This document shows positions 7,872-16,235 of a stretch of DNA of 22,238 bases, piece after piece. A program made the position numbers and the translations under genes. Location of the stretch: assembly GCA_051004815.1 (NCBI GenBank), contig JBPCJY010000036.1, positions 1 to 22,238 on the forward strand. Direction: 5' to 3'. The DNA is from JBBQXY01 sp051004815 (GTDB taxonomy: Bacteria > Chloroflexota > Ktedonobacteria > Ktedonobacterales > Ktedonobacteraceae). The notes under the pieces are model-generated. The model ran no database searches. It saw only the letters and a list, made by a program, of their open reading frames with translations, and was not told where the DNA came from. Within the stretch, counting starts at the first letter, position 1. The number at the start of each line of letters is the position of its first letter.

Positions 7872-8894
7872 ATGGGCGCACTCGACCGCTATTCACGTCA
7901 AACACTCTTCGCACCAATTGGGAAGGAAGGGCAAGAACGCCTCCACGCAGCAACAGTGACCATTATTGGTTGCGGAGCTTTGGGAACGGTACTGGCGAAT
8001 AATCTCTGTCGCGCCGGTATTGGTCATCTGGTGATCGCTGACCGCGACTATATCGAACTGAACAACTTACAGCGACAGATACTTTTTGATGAAGACGATA
8101 TCACACGTCGCCTTCCCAAAGCCATTGCCGCTGCCGAGCGGTTGCGCCGCGTTAATAGTGAGATAACGATTGAGCCGCTGGTTGAAGATATCAACGCCGA
8201 TGGCATCGAGTCGCTGGTGCAAAGCACTGACCTCGTGTTAGACGCAACCGATAATTTTGAGACACGCTATCTCCTCAATGATGTGTGCATCAAATACCAG
8301 CGACCATGGATTTACAGTGGAGTGATTGCCTCTTATGGCGTTACCATGAACATCGTGCCAGGGGATACGCCTTGCCTGCGCTGCATCTTCCCTGAGATGC
8401 CGCTGCCTGGCACTACTCCCACCTGCGATACGGCAGGCGTGCTCAATGGCATCGTCGGAGCTATTACCGGCGTCGCTTCGACCGAGGCACTCAAGATTTT
8501 GCTCAAGAGCGAGAAGATGAGCCGATCAATGTTCTGGATGGATGTGTGGGAAAATACCAGCGAGCGCATAGAGTTACCGCGTCAGCCTGATTGCCCAAGC
8601 TGTGGGCAACACCAGTACGAGTTTCTCGATATGTTAAGTGGCTCCCACAGCACTAGCCTGTGTGGACGCAATGCCGTACAGGTACGCAATAGCCAGCGCG
8701 GCATCGTGCTCAGGCTGGCAGATTTGGCCGAACGGTTGCGTCCAGTGGGAGAGGTAAGCTATAATGATTTCCTGCTACGCTTCACCGTCGATCCGTATGA
8801 ATTAACTGTTTTTCCCGATGCGCGTGCGATCATCAAAGGCACTGATGACGAACAGATCGCACGTTCACTTTATGCGCGTTATATTGGGATGTGA
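7872..8894 (+). CDS. E1-like ThiF/MoeB/HesA-family adenylyltransferase
   Basis: Family members adenylate the C-terminal glycine of a ubiquitin-like sulfur carrier (ThiS, MoaD or similar) for thiamine or molybdopterin synthesis. In the 340-residue protein the nucleotide-binding loop is IIGCGALG (31-38). It is followed by DRDYIELNNLQRQ (57-69) and the DATDNF motif (124-129). The zinc site is CLRC (168-171) with CPSC (241-244), and Cys185 in PTCDTAGVLN is at the place of the family's active cysteine. The C-terminal 85 residues, with ELTVFPDARAIIKGTDD and LYARYIG, form an extension known from Bacillus-type ThiF/MoeB proteins. AAGGAAG lies 6 nt before the ATG. The gene ends within the leader of metG, so the two are almost surely one transcript. 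No carrier-protein gene is in the window, so the choice between thiamine and molybdopterin cannot be made. Confidence 0.9.
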   Translation: MGALDRYSRQTLFAPIGKEGQERLHAATVTIIGCGALGTVLANNLCRAGIGHLVIADRDYIELNNLQRQILFDEDDITRRLPKAIAAAERLRRVNSEITIEPLVEDINADGIESLVQSTDLVLDATDNFETRYLLNDVCIKYQRPWIYSGVIASYGVTMNIVPGDTPCLRCIFPEMPLPGTTPTCDTAGVLNGIVGAITGVASTEALKILLKSEKMSRSMFWMDVWENTSERIELPRQPDCPSCGQHQYEFLDMLSGSHSTSLCGRNAVQVRNSQRGIVLRLADLAERLRPVGEVSYNDFLLRFTVDPYELTVFPDARAIIKGTDDEQIARSLYARYIGM

Positions 8895-8902
8895 GGAATA
8901 CT

Positions 8903-10567
8903 ATGAATGAGCATATTCTTGTCTGCGTCGCCTGGCCGTATGCGAAAAGCTCGACCCACGTTGGTCAAATTGTGGGCGCATATCTGCCAGCAGACACCTT
9001 CGCACGCTATCATCGCCTGGCCGGAAACAACGTATTGATGGTCTCCGGCAGTGACGAACATGGCACGCCTATTCTTGTTGATGCTGAACGGCAGGGCATC
9101 ACGCCACGCGAGTTTGTGGCAAATTTTCACGGGCAAATCCGCGATATCTGGCAACGTCTGGGCATTTCCTGGGATTTATACACGGAAACAGGCACCGAAA
9201 ATCACTATCGTATTACGCAAGATTTCTTTCTCACGCTCTACGATAAAGGCTACATTTTCAAAGATACGATGCTCTCTCCCTATTGCCCAACCGACCACCG
9301 CTTCTTGCCCGATCGCTATGTTGAAGGCACCTGTCCCCATTGTGGCTATACGTCTGCCCGTGGCGACCAGTGCGATAACTGCGGGCGCGTCCTCGATCCA
9401 GTCGATCTGATTACGCCGCGCTGCCGCCTGTGTGGCAGCAAGGATAGCACGCTTGAGATTCGCTCCACCGACCATTTTTTCTTAGACCTGCCCAAATTGC
9501 AAGAGCCGCTACTGGCATGGCTCTCAGAGGGCAAAGAGCATTGGCGCGGCAATGTGCTGGCCTTCACCATGAATTGGCTCAAAGAGGGGCTTCATCCCCG
9601 TGCGATCACCCGTGACCTCGACTGGGGCGTCCCCATTCCGTTAGAGGGCTATGAAGACAAACGCATCTATGTCTGGTTTGATGCCGTCATTGGCTACTAC
9701 TCGGCCTCGGTAGAGTGGGCGGCAAAGCAGGGCGATCCCGAAGCCTGGAAACCGTGGTGGGTGCCAGGACTCACCGAGCCACCCGTCAAGTCATACTACT
9801 TTATCGGCAAAGATAATATTCCCTTCCACGCCATTATCTGGCCGGCAATGCTCCTGGGCTATGGCAACCGCAACCTGCCCTACGATGTTCCCGCCAATGA
9901 ATTTATGACCATGAGCGGCGCGAAAGCGTCCAGTAGCCGGGGCAATGTTATCTGGACGCGTGATGTCCTTGACAAATACCAGCCCGACACACTGCGTTAC
10001 TATCTCTCGATTACTGCTCCTGAAGGTCGCGATACCGATTTCACGTATGATGAGATGATTCGCCGCAACAACGATGAGTTGGTTGCCACATATGGGAACG
10101 CGGTACATCGCACGCTCTCCTTTTTGCAGAGTAAGTTTGGTGGCGTGGTGCCACAACCACAGGCTCTGCGTGAAGCCGACCGCGAGATACTGGCCGAGGT
10201 AGATGGCGGCTTCTCCGTCGTTGGGCACAACATCGCCAACTGCCACTTCAAAGATGGCCTGATCGCCGCCATGGCGGTAGCACGAGCAGCCAACCGCTAC
10301 CTGGATGAACAGGCTCCCTGGAAACAGATCAAGGTTGATCGCGCAGCGGCTGGCACCAGCATCTATGTGATGCTCCAGGTTATCAGTGGGCTGCATGTGC
10401 TCTTTAGCCCATATCTGCCCTTCTCTTCGCAGCAGCTCCATCATCTCTTGGGCTTTGAAGGCGAGGTCAGTGCTGGAAGGTGGCATGCCAGCGAGGTTCC
10501 CGCCGACACTAAACTTCCAATTCCCATGCCACTCTTCCCCAAACTGGAAGAGTTGGCGGCAGTGTAG
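8903..10567 (+). CDS. metG: Methionyl-tRNA synthetase
   Basis: This enzyme charges tRNA-Met in the cytosol (554 residues from the chosen ATG). I prefer 8903 over the in-frame GTG at 8891 because GAGG (8893-8896) sits 6 nt upstream and the protein then begins MNEHILVCVAWPYA, as in the family. The class I HIGH motif is present as HVGQ (19-22). The KMSKS motif is KASSS (341-345) followed by RGNVI, close to the KFSSS seen in actinobacterial MetRS. The connective peptide has zinc-knuckle cysteines at 144, 147, 157 and 160, plus 174 and 177. The anticodon-binding helical domain occupies about 385-550. There is no C-terminal EMAP/Trbp111-like tRNA-binding domain. Its leader overlaps the end of the upstream E1-like gene, suggesting coupled translation. 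Confidence 0.95.
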   Translation: MNEHILVCVAWPYAKSSTHVGQIVGAYLPADTFARYHRLAGNNVLMVSGSDEHGTPILVDAERQGITPREFVANFHGQIRDIWQRLGISWDLYTETGTENHYRITQDFFLTLYDKGYIFKDTMLSPYCPTDHRFLPDRYVEGTCPHCGYTSARGDQCDNCGRVLDPVDLITPRCRLCGSKDSTLEIRSTDHFFLDLPKLQEPLLAWLSEGKEHWRGNVLAFTMNWLKEGLHPRAITRDLDWGVPIPLEGYEDKRIYVWFDAVIGYYSASVEWAAKQGDPEAWKPWWVPGLTEPPVKSYYFIGKDNIPFHAIIWPAMLLGYGNRNLPYDVPANEFMTMSGAKASSSRGNVIWTRDVLDKYQPDTLRYYLSITAPEGRDTDFTYDEMIRRNNDELVATYGNAVHRTLSFLQSKFGGVVPQPQALREADREILAEVDGGFSVVGHNIANCHFKDGLIAAMAVARAANRYLDEQAPWKQIKVDRAAAGTSIYVMLQVISGLHVLFSPYLPFSSQQLHHLLGFEGEVSAGRWHASEVPADTKLPIPMPLFPKLEELAAV

Positions 10568-10618
10568 GGGATTTTCCGATTTTGTTTTGTAGGGTAAGTA
10601 CGCATTGGAGTTCCCCAC

Positions 10619-10641
10619 CAGGGCGACCGCAAGGGTTCGCC
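10619..10641. repeat. Short palindromic intergenic repeat, copy B
   Basis: GGGCGACCGCAAGGGTTCGCC repeats the common core, with one extra T in the right arm. Its left flank TTCCCCACCA is nearly duplicated (one extra C) at 10678, before the next copy, so the two form a direct repeat about 68 nt apart. Confidence 0.65.
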
Positions 10642-10688
10642 AAGAGGCGTCAAGTGAAGGGGGAGCAAGCGGTCCCATTCCCCCACCA

Positions 10689-10796
10689 GGGCGACCGCAG
10701 GGGTTCGCCCCTACTATACTACGACGGCCCTTCTCTACGGGAAGCGGCTTGCAGAGCCGCCTCGTGTATAGTAGGGGCGACCCTTGCGGTCGCCCC
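10689..10796. repeat. Inverted pair of palindromic repeats enclosing a small hairpin (MITE-like)
   Basis: The left arm (10689-10719) and right arm (10766-10796) are inverted copies of one about 31-nt unit. They differ by one substitution and one indel, each ending in CTACTATAC or its complement. Each arm is itself a hairpin. Between them lies a further stem, GCGGCT (10744-10749) with AGCCGC (10755-10760), around a 5-nt loop. The arrangement looks like a non-autonomous mobile element or a REP doublet. No transposase is nearby and no target duplication was recognised. Confidence 0.65.
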
Positions 10797-10858
10797 GGAA
10801 AACGCGCTGTATCGCTTCATTTCATGTCTCTGGGTGAGTTTTCGCTTGGAGGGCCGAG

Positions 10859-13800
10859 GTGGCAACAGCACAAGAACTATTTAAAAGTACCGTGATTGAG
10901 CCTCTGGAAATCAACATTCATAACCGCACTTTCTCTTATGCTGATTATCTGGCATTACCAAACACGCAGCGATCTAATGATGAAGCCGATGTTGTAGACA
11001 GCAAATTCACTATTAACTTGCTGCAATGGCTGGGGTACGATGCTGGCGATATCATCTATAACCGTCCATTACCTGGTCAGCCCGGAGACAAGCCAGATTA
11101 CGTCATCAAGATGCTCGGCGCAACGGCTTTTATTGTTGAGGACAAAAGCACAGACGAACGCTTCAATACCGCATCTATCAAACAGTTAAGACGTTATACC
11201 GCTGGTACATCAGGCTATTGCATATGGACAAATGCACAATCAATACTAGGTCTGCGCTTCGACGCCAATGGACACCATCAAACTCTTGTTGAAGTGCGCG
11301 TTGATGGCGTATTCGGGCATCAAAAATTACCGTTTTCGCAAGAAGCCAACTTTGAAATCCTCCATCTCCTCTTTCGCAAAAAGCGATTTGAAGACATTAC
11401 TACGCTCATCAACGAAGTTTCAATCGGTGAGAGTGAGTGGACAGTACAGGCCAAACCTCTCACTGATGAACCATCGCTCAGGGCGTTCATTGCTGAGAGC
11501 CGTTACGTCCTAGATCAGCTTGTCACCACTATCAAAGCACGGCTAAATACTGTGACAATTGATCTGGAAGAGGCCATGAAAGATTTCACAGATAGCCAAC
11601 AAAAGTATGCTACAGCAGTCACAGACTTGATTGAAAAGCTGCGTGGTAACGTCAATGCCAATGCACTCAAAAATCTGGAAATCCAGTTGCGTTTGTTTGA
11701 ACCTGTACTTGCCGATATTGATGTGTTACAAATTGAACGGCTCAAGCCCACCATGAGCGCAGCCACGGCCACAAGCTGGGCAAATCGTATCCAGGAAATC
11801 GGTGCGACTATCGCGGCACTGCGAGAGCGCGAACTTACGCGGATAGAATCGCGGCGCATTAGAGATGCTTATTTGTTATGGCGCGAACGGTATAGGATCA
11901 TCGAAAGCGAGGATGGGGGAACAGACGACGATGTAGAGGCACGTCGTCAACAAGCTTTCGCCGAGCAAGTGAGCTACGTTTTTTTTGTGCGGCTCCTGCT
12001 CACGCGTGTCCTGGAAGACAAGGGGATCATGCCTCACCTCGTCTCTGACGGCGGTTTCAAAGAATGGCACAAATTTTTGCAGGATTATGCGTTAGACAAT
12101 GTAGATGAGATTGGTGGTGAATCCTTCTTGCCCCTCGTCTACCGACGGGTGGCAGGCTTCTATCGTCATTTCTTCCAACAGCCTGTTTTTGATTGGTTCT
12201 TACCGGATGATTACTTGCTGGCGTTGGTCCTTCACCACCTCAACCAGTATAATTTCAAGGATGTCAGTAGCGACCTTCTGGGCTTTACGTATCAGGCTTT
12301 TATAGATCGTGTAGCTCGCAACAAGAAGGGGCATTTTTTAACTCCACCAGCCGTTGTCGAATACATGCTGGATCGGGCTGACTATACTAATTCATCCGTG
12401 ATTGGCGAAAGCTTGTTGGACACAGCATGTGGCTCAGGTAGTTTCCTGGTGCATGCAACGCGCCGTTTGAAACGCATACTGGCCGAGGCTATGCCTGACA
12501 AAAGTCCAACTGAACTCGCTCGCACCTTTATTCAGCAAGTGCAAACAAACATCGTAGGACTGGAGATAAATCCTTTTTCTTGCTACCTGGCGGAGCTTAA
12601 CCTGTTTATCCAGGTACTTGATGACCTTGCCCTGCTGTGGCACAGTAATGAACAGCCCCAAATCGAACGCTTCGCCATTTATAATAGCAATAGCCTGGAA
12701 ATGCCACAAAGTGTGCTTCATTCTGGACGTGATACCACCGCAACCGCCTTTGAAGACTATACAGCTACCCTTGATGAAGCATATCCCATTAAAGTGGGCA
12801 AGGGACAATTTAGCTATGTGCTATGCAATCCACCGTATATCAACCGAGGGATTATTCTGGGCGCGAAAAGCTATGGAGATTTTCCTTTTTACCGTGATGT
12901 GGTGAAAGGTGATGAGAACTTCTACCTGCTTTTCTTACGGCTTGCCGCTTACTATGTCTCTCCTGGCGGTACCATTTGTTTCATCTGCCCACTCAATCTC
13001 ATTGGTGACGAATCGACTATGCCTGCACGCGAAATGTTCAATGGAGTCGCGTGGCAGATGCACTCAATGACGCGCTTCTATGCCAGAGATGTTCTGTTTT
13101 CTAGCGTGTTGCAAGGAGTATGTATTGTTCGCTTCGACCAAATGCCCAGCCAGGCGACGGATCTGGTTGAAGTGCGTGGCGGCTTCACAGTAGAGGAAGC
13201 TGCCAGTACAGCTACCCAGATACAGAGAGCACGTATCACCAATAATTATCCTGGCAAGACGACGTGGACAAAACCCTGGTTAGTCAACACGCGTCCCGCC
13301 GTGTATGATCTGTGGGAACATATACGAGAAAACTCAATCCAGGACCTCAACGAACTACTGCAAGGGAAGATGAAAGCTTATAAAGGTGATGTGAGGTCAA
13401 CATGGGCCAAGCCAATGCGTGCTCCAGGTGCAGGGAAACAGGTGATACCTCTTACGAAGGGGAAAAATATACGCGATTGGGGGAACTGGACTGCGGCGGC
13501 GTATCTTAACCCTGCCATAACTATTCCTACCACTGGCATTGATTACAGAAGTAGTTTATGGGTGCAAAAACAGGTACAACGTGTGGTCAATTTGGCACAA
13601 AGCGAGACCGCGCTCTTCCTTAAAGAGGTCTCTGGTCTGGAAATGAGGCGACCAATTCGTGGAACTATTATTCAACGCGATAGACAACATGTTGTCGCTG
13701 CTGACGAAACGGTGCTTGTCATATATACACTTGATCCCATCTATGAGGACCTGGCTTTTGCTACCTTTGGACTACTGACCAGCTTAGCCTACAACTTTTT

Positions 13801-14407
13801 CTTTAGCCTCTTCTCAACCAATGCCCATGCCAACTTTAAAGAGATATTGCGTTTGCCAGTGCCACCATGGACACCTTCACTTGAAAAGCAACTTGCGGAT
13901 GAAACAAGAAACGTGCTCCATGCCTATCAGGCAAGGTATGCCCATGAAACGTTGTACGGAGCAAGGCAAGCTCAAGAGGTAGCGGTGCATGCTGTATTGC
14001 TAGCGGCGAAACTGCCCACCTTACGGCTGGAGGAACTTATTCTGCGCGGTGACGTTACGATGAATACGACTGCCAATTATTCGCTGGAAGTAATGTTGAA
14101 TAGAGGGCAACTGACCACCAACCCACGCCTTACTACCGAAGCAGCGCAGACAATTGAACGTTTTGTGCGAGCAAATGGGACGCTTACTTACGCCAAAGGT
14201 GGCAAGGATATTCTCATACCAAATCCCAGGGTAGCAGCACTGTTTTTAGCGCACCTACAGAGCATAGAACAAGAGCGAGAAGCACTATTACATAGCGTAC
14301 TCTCTACTCAACAAGGATTGGACGAGATGATATTGGATATGTATGGCATCAACCAACCCGCGTGGCGCGACATTATCTATCATGGAGTGCCGTGGGCAAA
14401 GAATTAG
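10859..14407 (+). CDS. Type IIG restriction-modification enzyme (Eco57I-class, nuclease + N6-adenine methylase)
   Basis: This single polypeptide of 1182 residues should both methylate adenines in its recognition site and cleave unmethylated DNA. An N-terminal nuclease domain shows a PD-(D/E)XK pattern: Pro79-Asp80, then Glu94-Asp95-Lys96 in FIVEDKS. A helical connector with coiled-coil character covers about 200-340. The methylase core has the SAM-binding motif DTACGSGSF (521-529) and the catalytic NPPY tetrad (657-660, in CNPPYINRG). The NPPY form predicts N6-adenine methylation. The region after about 760 should be the target-recognition part. The start is a GTG with GGAGG 6 nt upstream. 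No separate methylase, specificity or controller gene is present, which fits type IIG. The gene follows a repeat cluster and looks more A+T-rich than metG by eye, which suggests horizontal gain. A phage-defence role is inferred. Its stop overlaps the convergent GNAT stop. The recognition sequence cannot be predicted. Confidence 0.88.
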   Translation: MATAQELFKSTVIEPLEINIHNRTFSYADYLALPNTQRSNDEADVVDSKFTINLLQWLGYDAGDIIYNRPLPGQPGDKPDYVIKMLGATAFIVEDKSTDERFNTASIKQLRRYTAGTSGYCIWTNAQSILGLRFDANGHHQTLVEVRVDGVFGHQKLPFSQEANFEILHLLFRKKRFEDITTLINEVSIGESEWTVQAKPLTDEPSLRAFIAESRYVLDQLVTTIKARLNTVTIDLEEAMKDFTDSQQKYATAVTDLIEKLRGNVNANALKNLEIQLRLFEPVLADIDVLQIERLKPTMSAATATSWANRIQEIGATIAALRERELTRIESRRIRDAYLLWRERYRIIESEDGGTDDDVEARRQQAFAEQVSYVFFVRLLLTRVLEDKGIMPHLVSDGGFKEWHKFLQDYALDNVDEIGGESFLPLVYRRVAGFYRHFFQQPVFDWFLPDDYLLALVLHHLNQYNFKDVSSDLLGFTYQAFIDRVARNKKGHFLTPPAVVEYMLDRADYTNSSVIGESLLDTACGSGSFLVHATRRLKRILAEAMPDKSPTELARTFIQQVQTNIVGLEINPFSCYLAELNLFIQVLDDLALLWHSNEQPQIERFAIYNSNSLEMPQSVLHSGRDTTATAFEDYTATLDEAYPIKVGKGQFSYVLCNPPYINRGIILGAKSYGDFPFYRDVVKGDENFYLLFLRLAAYYVSPGGTICFICPLNLIGDESTMPAREMFNGVAWQMHSMTRFYARDVLFSSVLQGVCIVRFDQMPSQATDLVEVRGGFTVEEAASTATQIQRARITNNYPGKTTWTKPWLVNTRPAVYDLWEHIRENSIQDLNELLQGKMKAYKGDVRSTWAKPMRAPGAGKQVIPLTKGKNIRDWGNWTAAAYLNPAITIPTTGIDYRSSLWVQKQVQRVVNLAQSETALFLKEVSGLEMRRPIRGTIIQRDRQHVVAADETVLVIYTLDPIYEDLAFATFGLLTSLAYNFFFSLFSTNAHANFKEILRLPVPPWTPSLEKQLADETRNVLHAYQARYAHETLYGARQAQEVAVHAVLLAAKLPTLRLEELILRGDVTMNTTANYSLEVMLNRGQLTTNPRLTTEAAQTIERFVRANGTLTYAKGGKDILIPNPRVAALFLAHLQSIEQEREALLHSVLSTQQGLDEMILDMYGINQPAWRDIIYHGVPWAKN

Positions 14408-15030
14408 CCAGGGGAAGCAACACGCAATTTTTTGCCCATAAAGATGGCGACCTCGTGATGCAATGGGCCAGGCGGGTAGAAATGGCGGTTGATGCTCCAT
14501 ACTTCTAACCCATTGCGCAGGTAGAATTGTATGGCGGGATAATTCACGTTCTCTATTTCCAGCAGGATGGCCCAGCAACCATTGTTGCGTGCCCAGTCAG
14601 CCGCACAATTCAGTAGTAGTGAACCAACGCCGTAGCGACGAAATTGGCGACCGACGATGATGTTTTCAATACGAGCAATTGAGTGTTGCTGTGCGACATT
14701 CAGCAGTACCATGCCCGCCACCTGTCCATCAGCGTGGGCAATGTAACCGCCCTCGATGGTACACAGCCGGGCCTCCACCTCCGCCAGCGTTGCGGCAAAG
14801 GCGGGATACTGCTTATACAATGGAGGGTCTACCGGCGTCTCTAGCAGTTCAAAGGCCAGGGCAGGTTTGTCTAACGCAATGGATAGCTGCACATCGTCTT
14901 GTGCCAGTCTCCCTTGCACGCGCAATGTATAAATACGATCAGTCTCATAACTGTAGTCAAGTGTGTGCAGTGCCGCCGCATCTTCGATACGAACGGCTCG
15001 TACATCAATGTGGGGGGATACTTCGTCCAT
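14404..15030 (-). CDS. GNAT-family N-acetyltransferase (streptothricin-acetyltransferase-like)
   Basis: This is a 208-residue cytoplasmic acetyl-CoA-dependent acetyltransferase. Residues 118-140 (IARIENIIV, then FRRYGVGSLLL) contain the acetyl-CoA pyrophosphate loop R-x-x-G-x-G at 131-136. The following ARNNGCWAILLEIENVNYPA, FYLRNGLEV and INRHFYPPGP strongly recall the SatA/streptothricin acetyltransferase group. Members of that group acetylate the antibiotic or, in many bacteria, unknown amines. Actual antibiotic resistance is not shown by the sequence. The gene is the last of the long minus-strand series and is separated from the ROK kinase gene by a 190-nt gap with a hairpin cluster. Its TAA and the TAG of the restriction enzyme share bases 14405-14406, so the two genes meet tail to tail with no terminator. 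Confidence 0.88.
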   Translation of the reverse strand: MDEVSPHIDVRAVRIEDAAALHTLDYSYETDRIYTLRVQGRLAQDDVQLSIALDKPALAFELLETPVDPPLYKQYPAFAATLAEVEARLCTIEGGYIAHADGQVAGMVLLNVAQQHSIARIENIIVGRQFRRYGVGSLLLNCAADWARNNGCWAILLEIENVNYPAIQFYLRNGLEVWSINRHFYPPGPLHHEVAIFMGKKLRVASPG

Positions 15031-15101
15031 ATTGTCGCCCCACCTCCGTCTCTTACGCTATTGTTTGATCAGCATACTGTCTGCCAACCTTCATGTGATA
15101 G

Positions 15102-15177
15102 GCCGCCTGCGGCGGCAGAAGAGAGAGGGAGAACTGGGGCACAGCCCCAGGCCCCAGTCAAGGGGTTGCACCCCTTG
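15102..15177. repeat. Cluster of three consecutive hairpins with 3-nt loops
   Basis: There are three perfect stems in a row. GCCGCC/GGCGGC (15102-15116) is 6 bp with loop TGC. CTGGGGC/GCCCCAG (15134-15150) is 7 bp with loop ACA. CAAGGGGT/ACCCCTTG (15159-15177) is 8 bp with loop TGC. They fill the gap between the ROK and GNAT genes. This is probably a second intergenic repeat family, or a transcript-processing/attenuation structure. It differs in sequence from the GGGCGACC family. Confidence 0.65.
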
Positions 15178-15222
15178 CATCCCTGCTGGTCACAAGAAAA
15201 TGGGTGGACTAATACCGGCAGT

Positions 15223-16227
15223 CTACAGAGGGAAATGATAGCCTGCGGCCTCAGCACCCAAACAAGCGGCTCCGACCACACCAGAGAAATCACCTAACTT
15301 GACACGCAAAATTTTTGTTTTGTGTGCGGGTGCCGAGAGAGCTGTATTGCGAGCACGATGGACAGCGCGGTCAAAGAGCAAATCAATCGCCTCAATCACG
15401 CCACCGCCAAGAATAATCGCCTCCGGGTTATAGAAGTTCATCACTGACCCCATGCCATAACCCAGGAAATCAGCCGCTTCCGTGACGGCCTCTATGACCA
15501 AAGCGTCCTCGTGCTTAATAGCATCGGCCAGGAGTCCCGAACGGATGATGGTCTCGCCAGCTTTCAGTTGATGTTCCGCGTCATCGGCAAGAATGCATGC
15601 CCGCCCGTGGTGAATTTCCGCCATAATCGCTTTGGTGATCGCGGTACGCGAAGCATAGGCCTCTAAGCAGCCTCGACAACCGCAACCGCAGATACGTCCA
15701 CCAGCCTCGACAACCATATGTCCCACTTCTCCGGCAGTCCCGGTCAAGCCAGTATACATACGCCCATTCTGCACAATACCGGAGCCGATGCCTGTGCCAA
15801 CAAAAAGGCAGACGAAATTGGAGAAACCTTGCCCTGCACCATAAATATATTCGCCCAGTGCTGCCACCTCGACATCGTTCCCCACGGCTACAGGAATGTT
15901 AAATTGCTTCCCTAGTATATCGCCCAGGCGCATATCTTTCACCCCCAGGTTAGGGGCATCCACCACTATCCCGGCTTTACGATCAATCTGCCCCGCCGCG
16001 CCAATACCGAGGGCTACGATAGGAGTGCCATCCGGCAGATTGGCGGCACTGAGAGCGGACTGTGCCAGCTCGATGGTGCGCTGCTGTACAAACTCTTGCC
16101 CACGATCAGCCTTCGTCCGTTTACGTGCTGAAGCGATCACTTCGCCACTTGTTATGTCAATAACTGCTGCGAGAGTTTTTGTTCCGCCCAGGTCAATGCC
16201 CAGGGCATATACTTTTTGCTTCGACAT
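15223..16227 (-). CDS. ROK-family sugar kinase (glucokinase-like)
   Basis: This enzyme probably phosphorylates glucose or a related hexose with ATP (334 residues, usual for ROK kinases). The N-terminal phosphate loop is GIDLGGTK (10-17). The sugar-binding/catalytic segment is VGNDVE (115-120, Asp118), and a second ATP segment is GTGIGSG (144-150). The zinc-binding ROK signature has His170 in GEVGH and Cys180, Cys182, Cys184 and Cys187 in CGCGCRGCLE. There is no N-terminal helix-turn-helix, so this is a kinase and not a ROK repressor. I chose the ATG at 16227 because AGGTGAG lies 7 nt upstream. A GTG at 16239 would overlap the tsaD stop as GTGA and is a real alternative. It follows tsaD directly and is probably carried on the same transcript. 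The exact sugar is not determined. Confidence 0.92.
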   Translation of the reverse strand: MSKQKVYALGIDLGGTKTLAAVIDITSGEVIASARKRTKADRGQEFVQQRTIELAQSALSAANLPDGTPIVALGIGAAGQIDRKAGIVVDAPNLGVKDMRLGDILGKQFNIPVAVGNDVEVAALGEYIYGAGQGFSNFVCLFVGTGIGSGIVQNGRMYTGLTGTAGEVGHMVVEAGGRICGCGCRGCLEAYASRTAITKAIMAEIHHGRACILADDAEHQLKAGETIIRSGLLADAIKHEDALVIEAVTEAADFLGYGMGSVMNFYNPEAIILGGGVIEAIDLLFDRAVHRARNTALSAPAHKTKILRVKLGDFSGVVGAACLGAEAAGYHFPL

Positions 16228-16235
16228 TTTATTGC

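Larger units (their letters stand above)
10568..10858. other. Repeat-rich intergenic region upstream of the restriction enzyme
   Basis: This gap holds three copies of the GGGCGACC/GGTCGCCC repeat in two orientations and a separate small hairpin (10744-10760). All short open frames here are translations of the repeats. The only clear expression signal is GGAGG at 10848-10852, serving the GTG start at 10859. Confidence 0.6.

Noticed and set aside
10611..10800. CRISPR array suggested by repeated 20-30 nt units
   Set aside because: Units are palindromic, in both orientations, irregularly spaced, and no cas gene is present.
10582..10895. Two overlapping frames of about 100 codons between metG and the restriction gene
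   Set aside because: They translate the palindromic repeats, lack ribosome-binding sites and run into the restriction gene in another frame.
10859..14407. BREX PglX methylase
   Set aside because: The chain has an N-terminal PD-(D/E)XK nuclease pattern, and no other BREX genes (brxL, pglZ, brxC) are in the window, so type IIG fits better.
14404..15030. Streptothricin resistance gene
   Set aside because: The similarity to SatA-type acetyltransferases is at family level only; many relatives are not resistance enzymes and no resistance context is seen.
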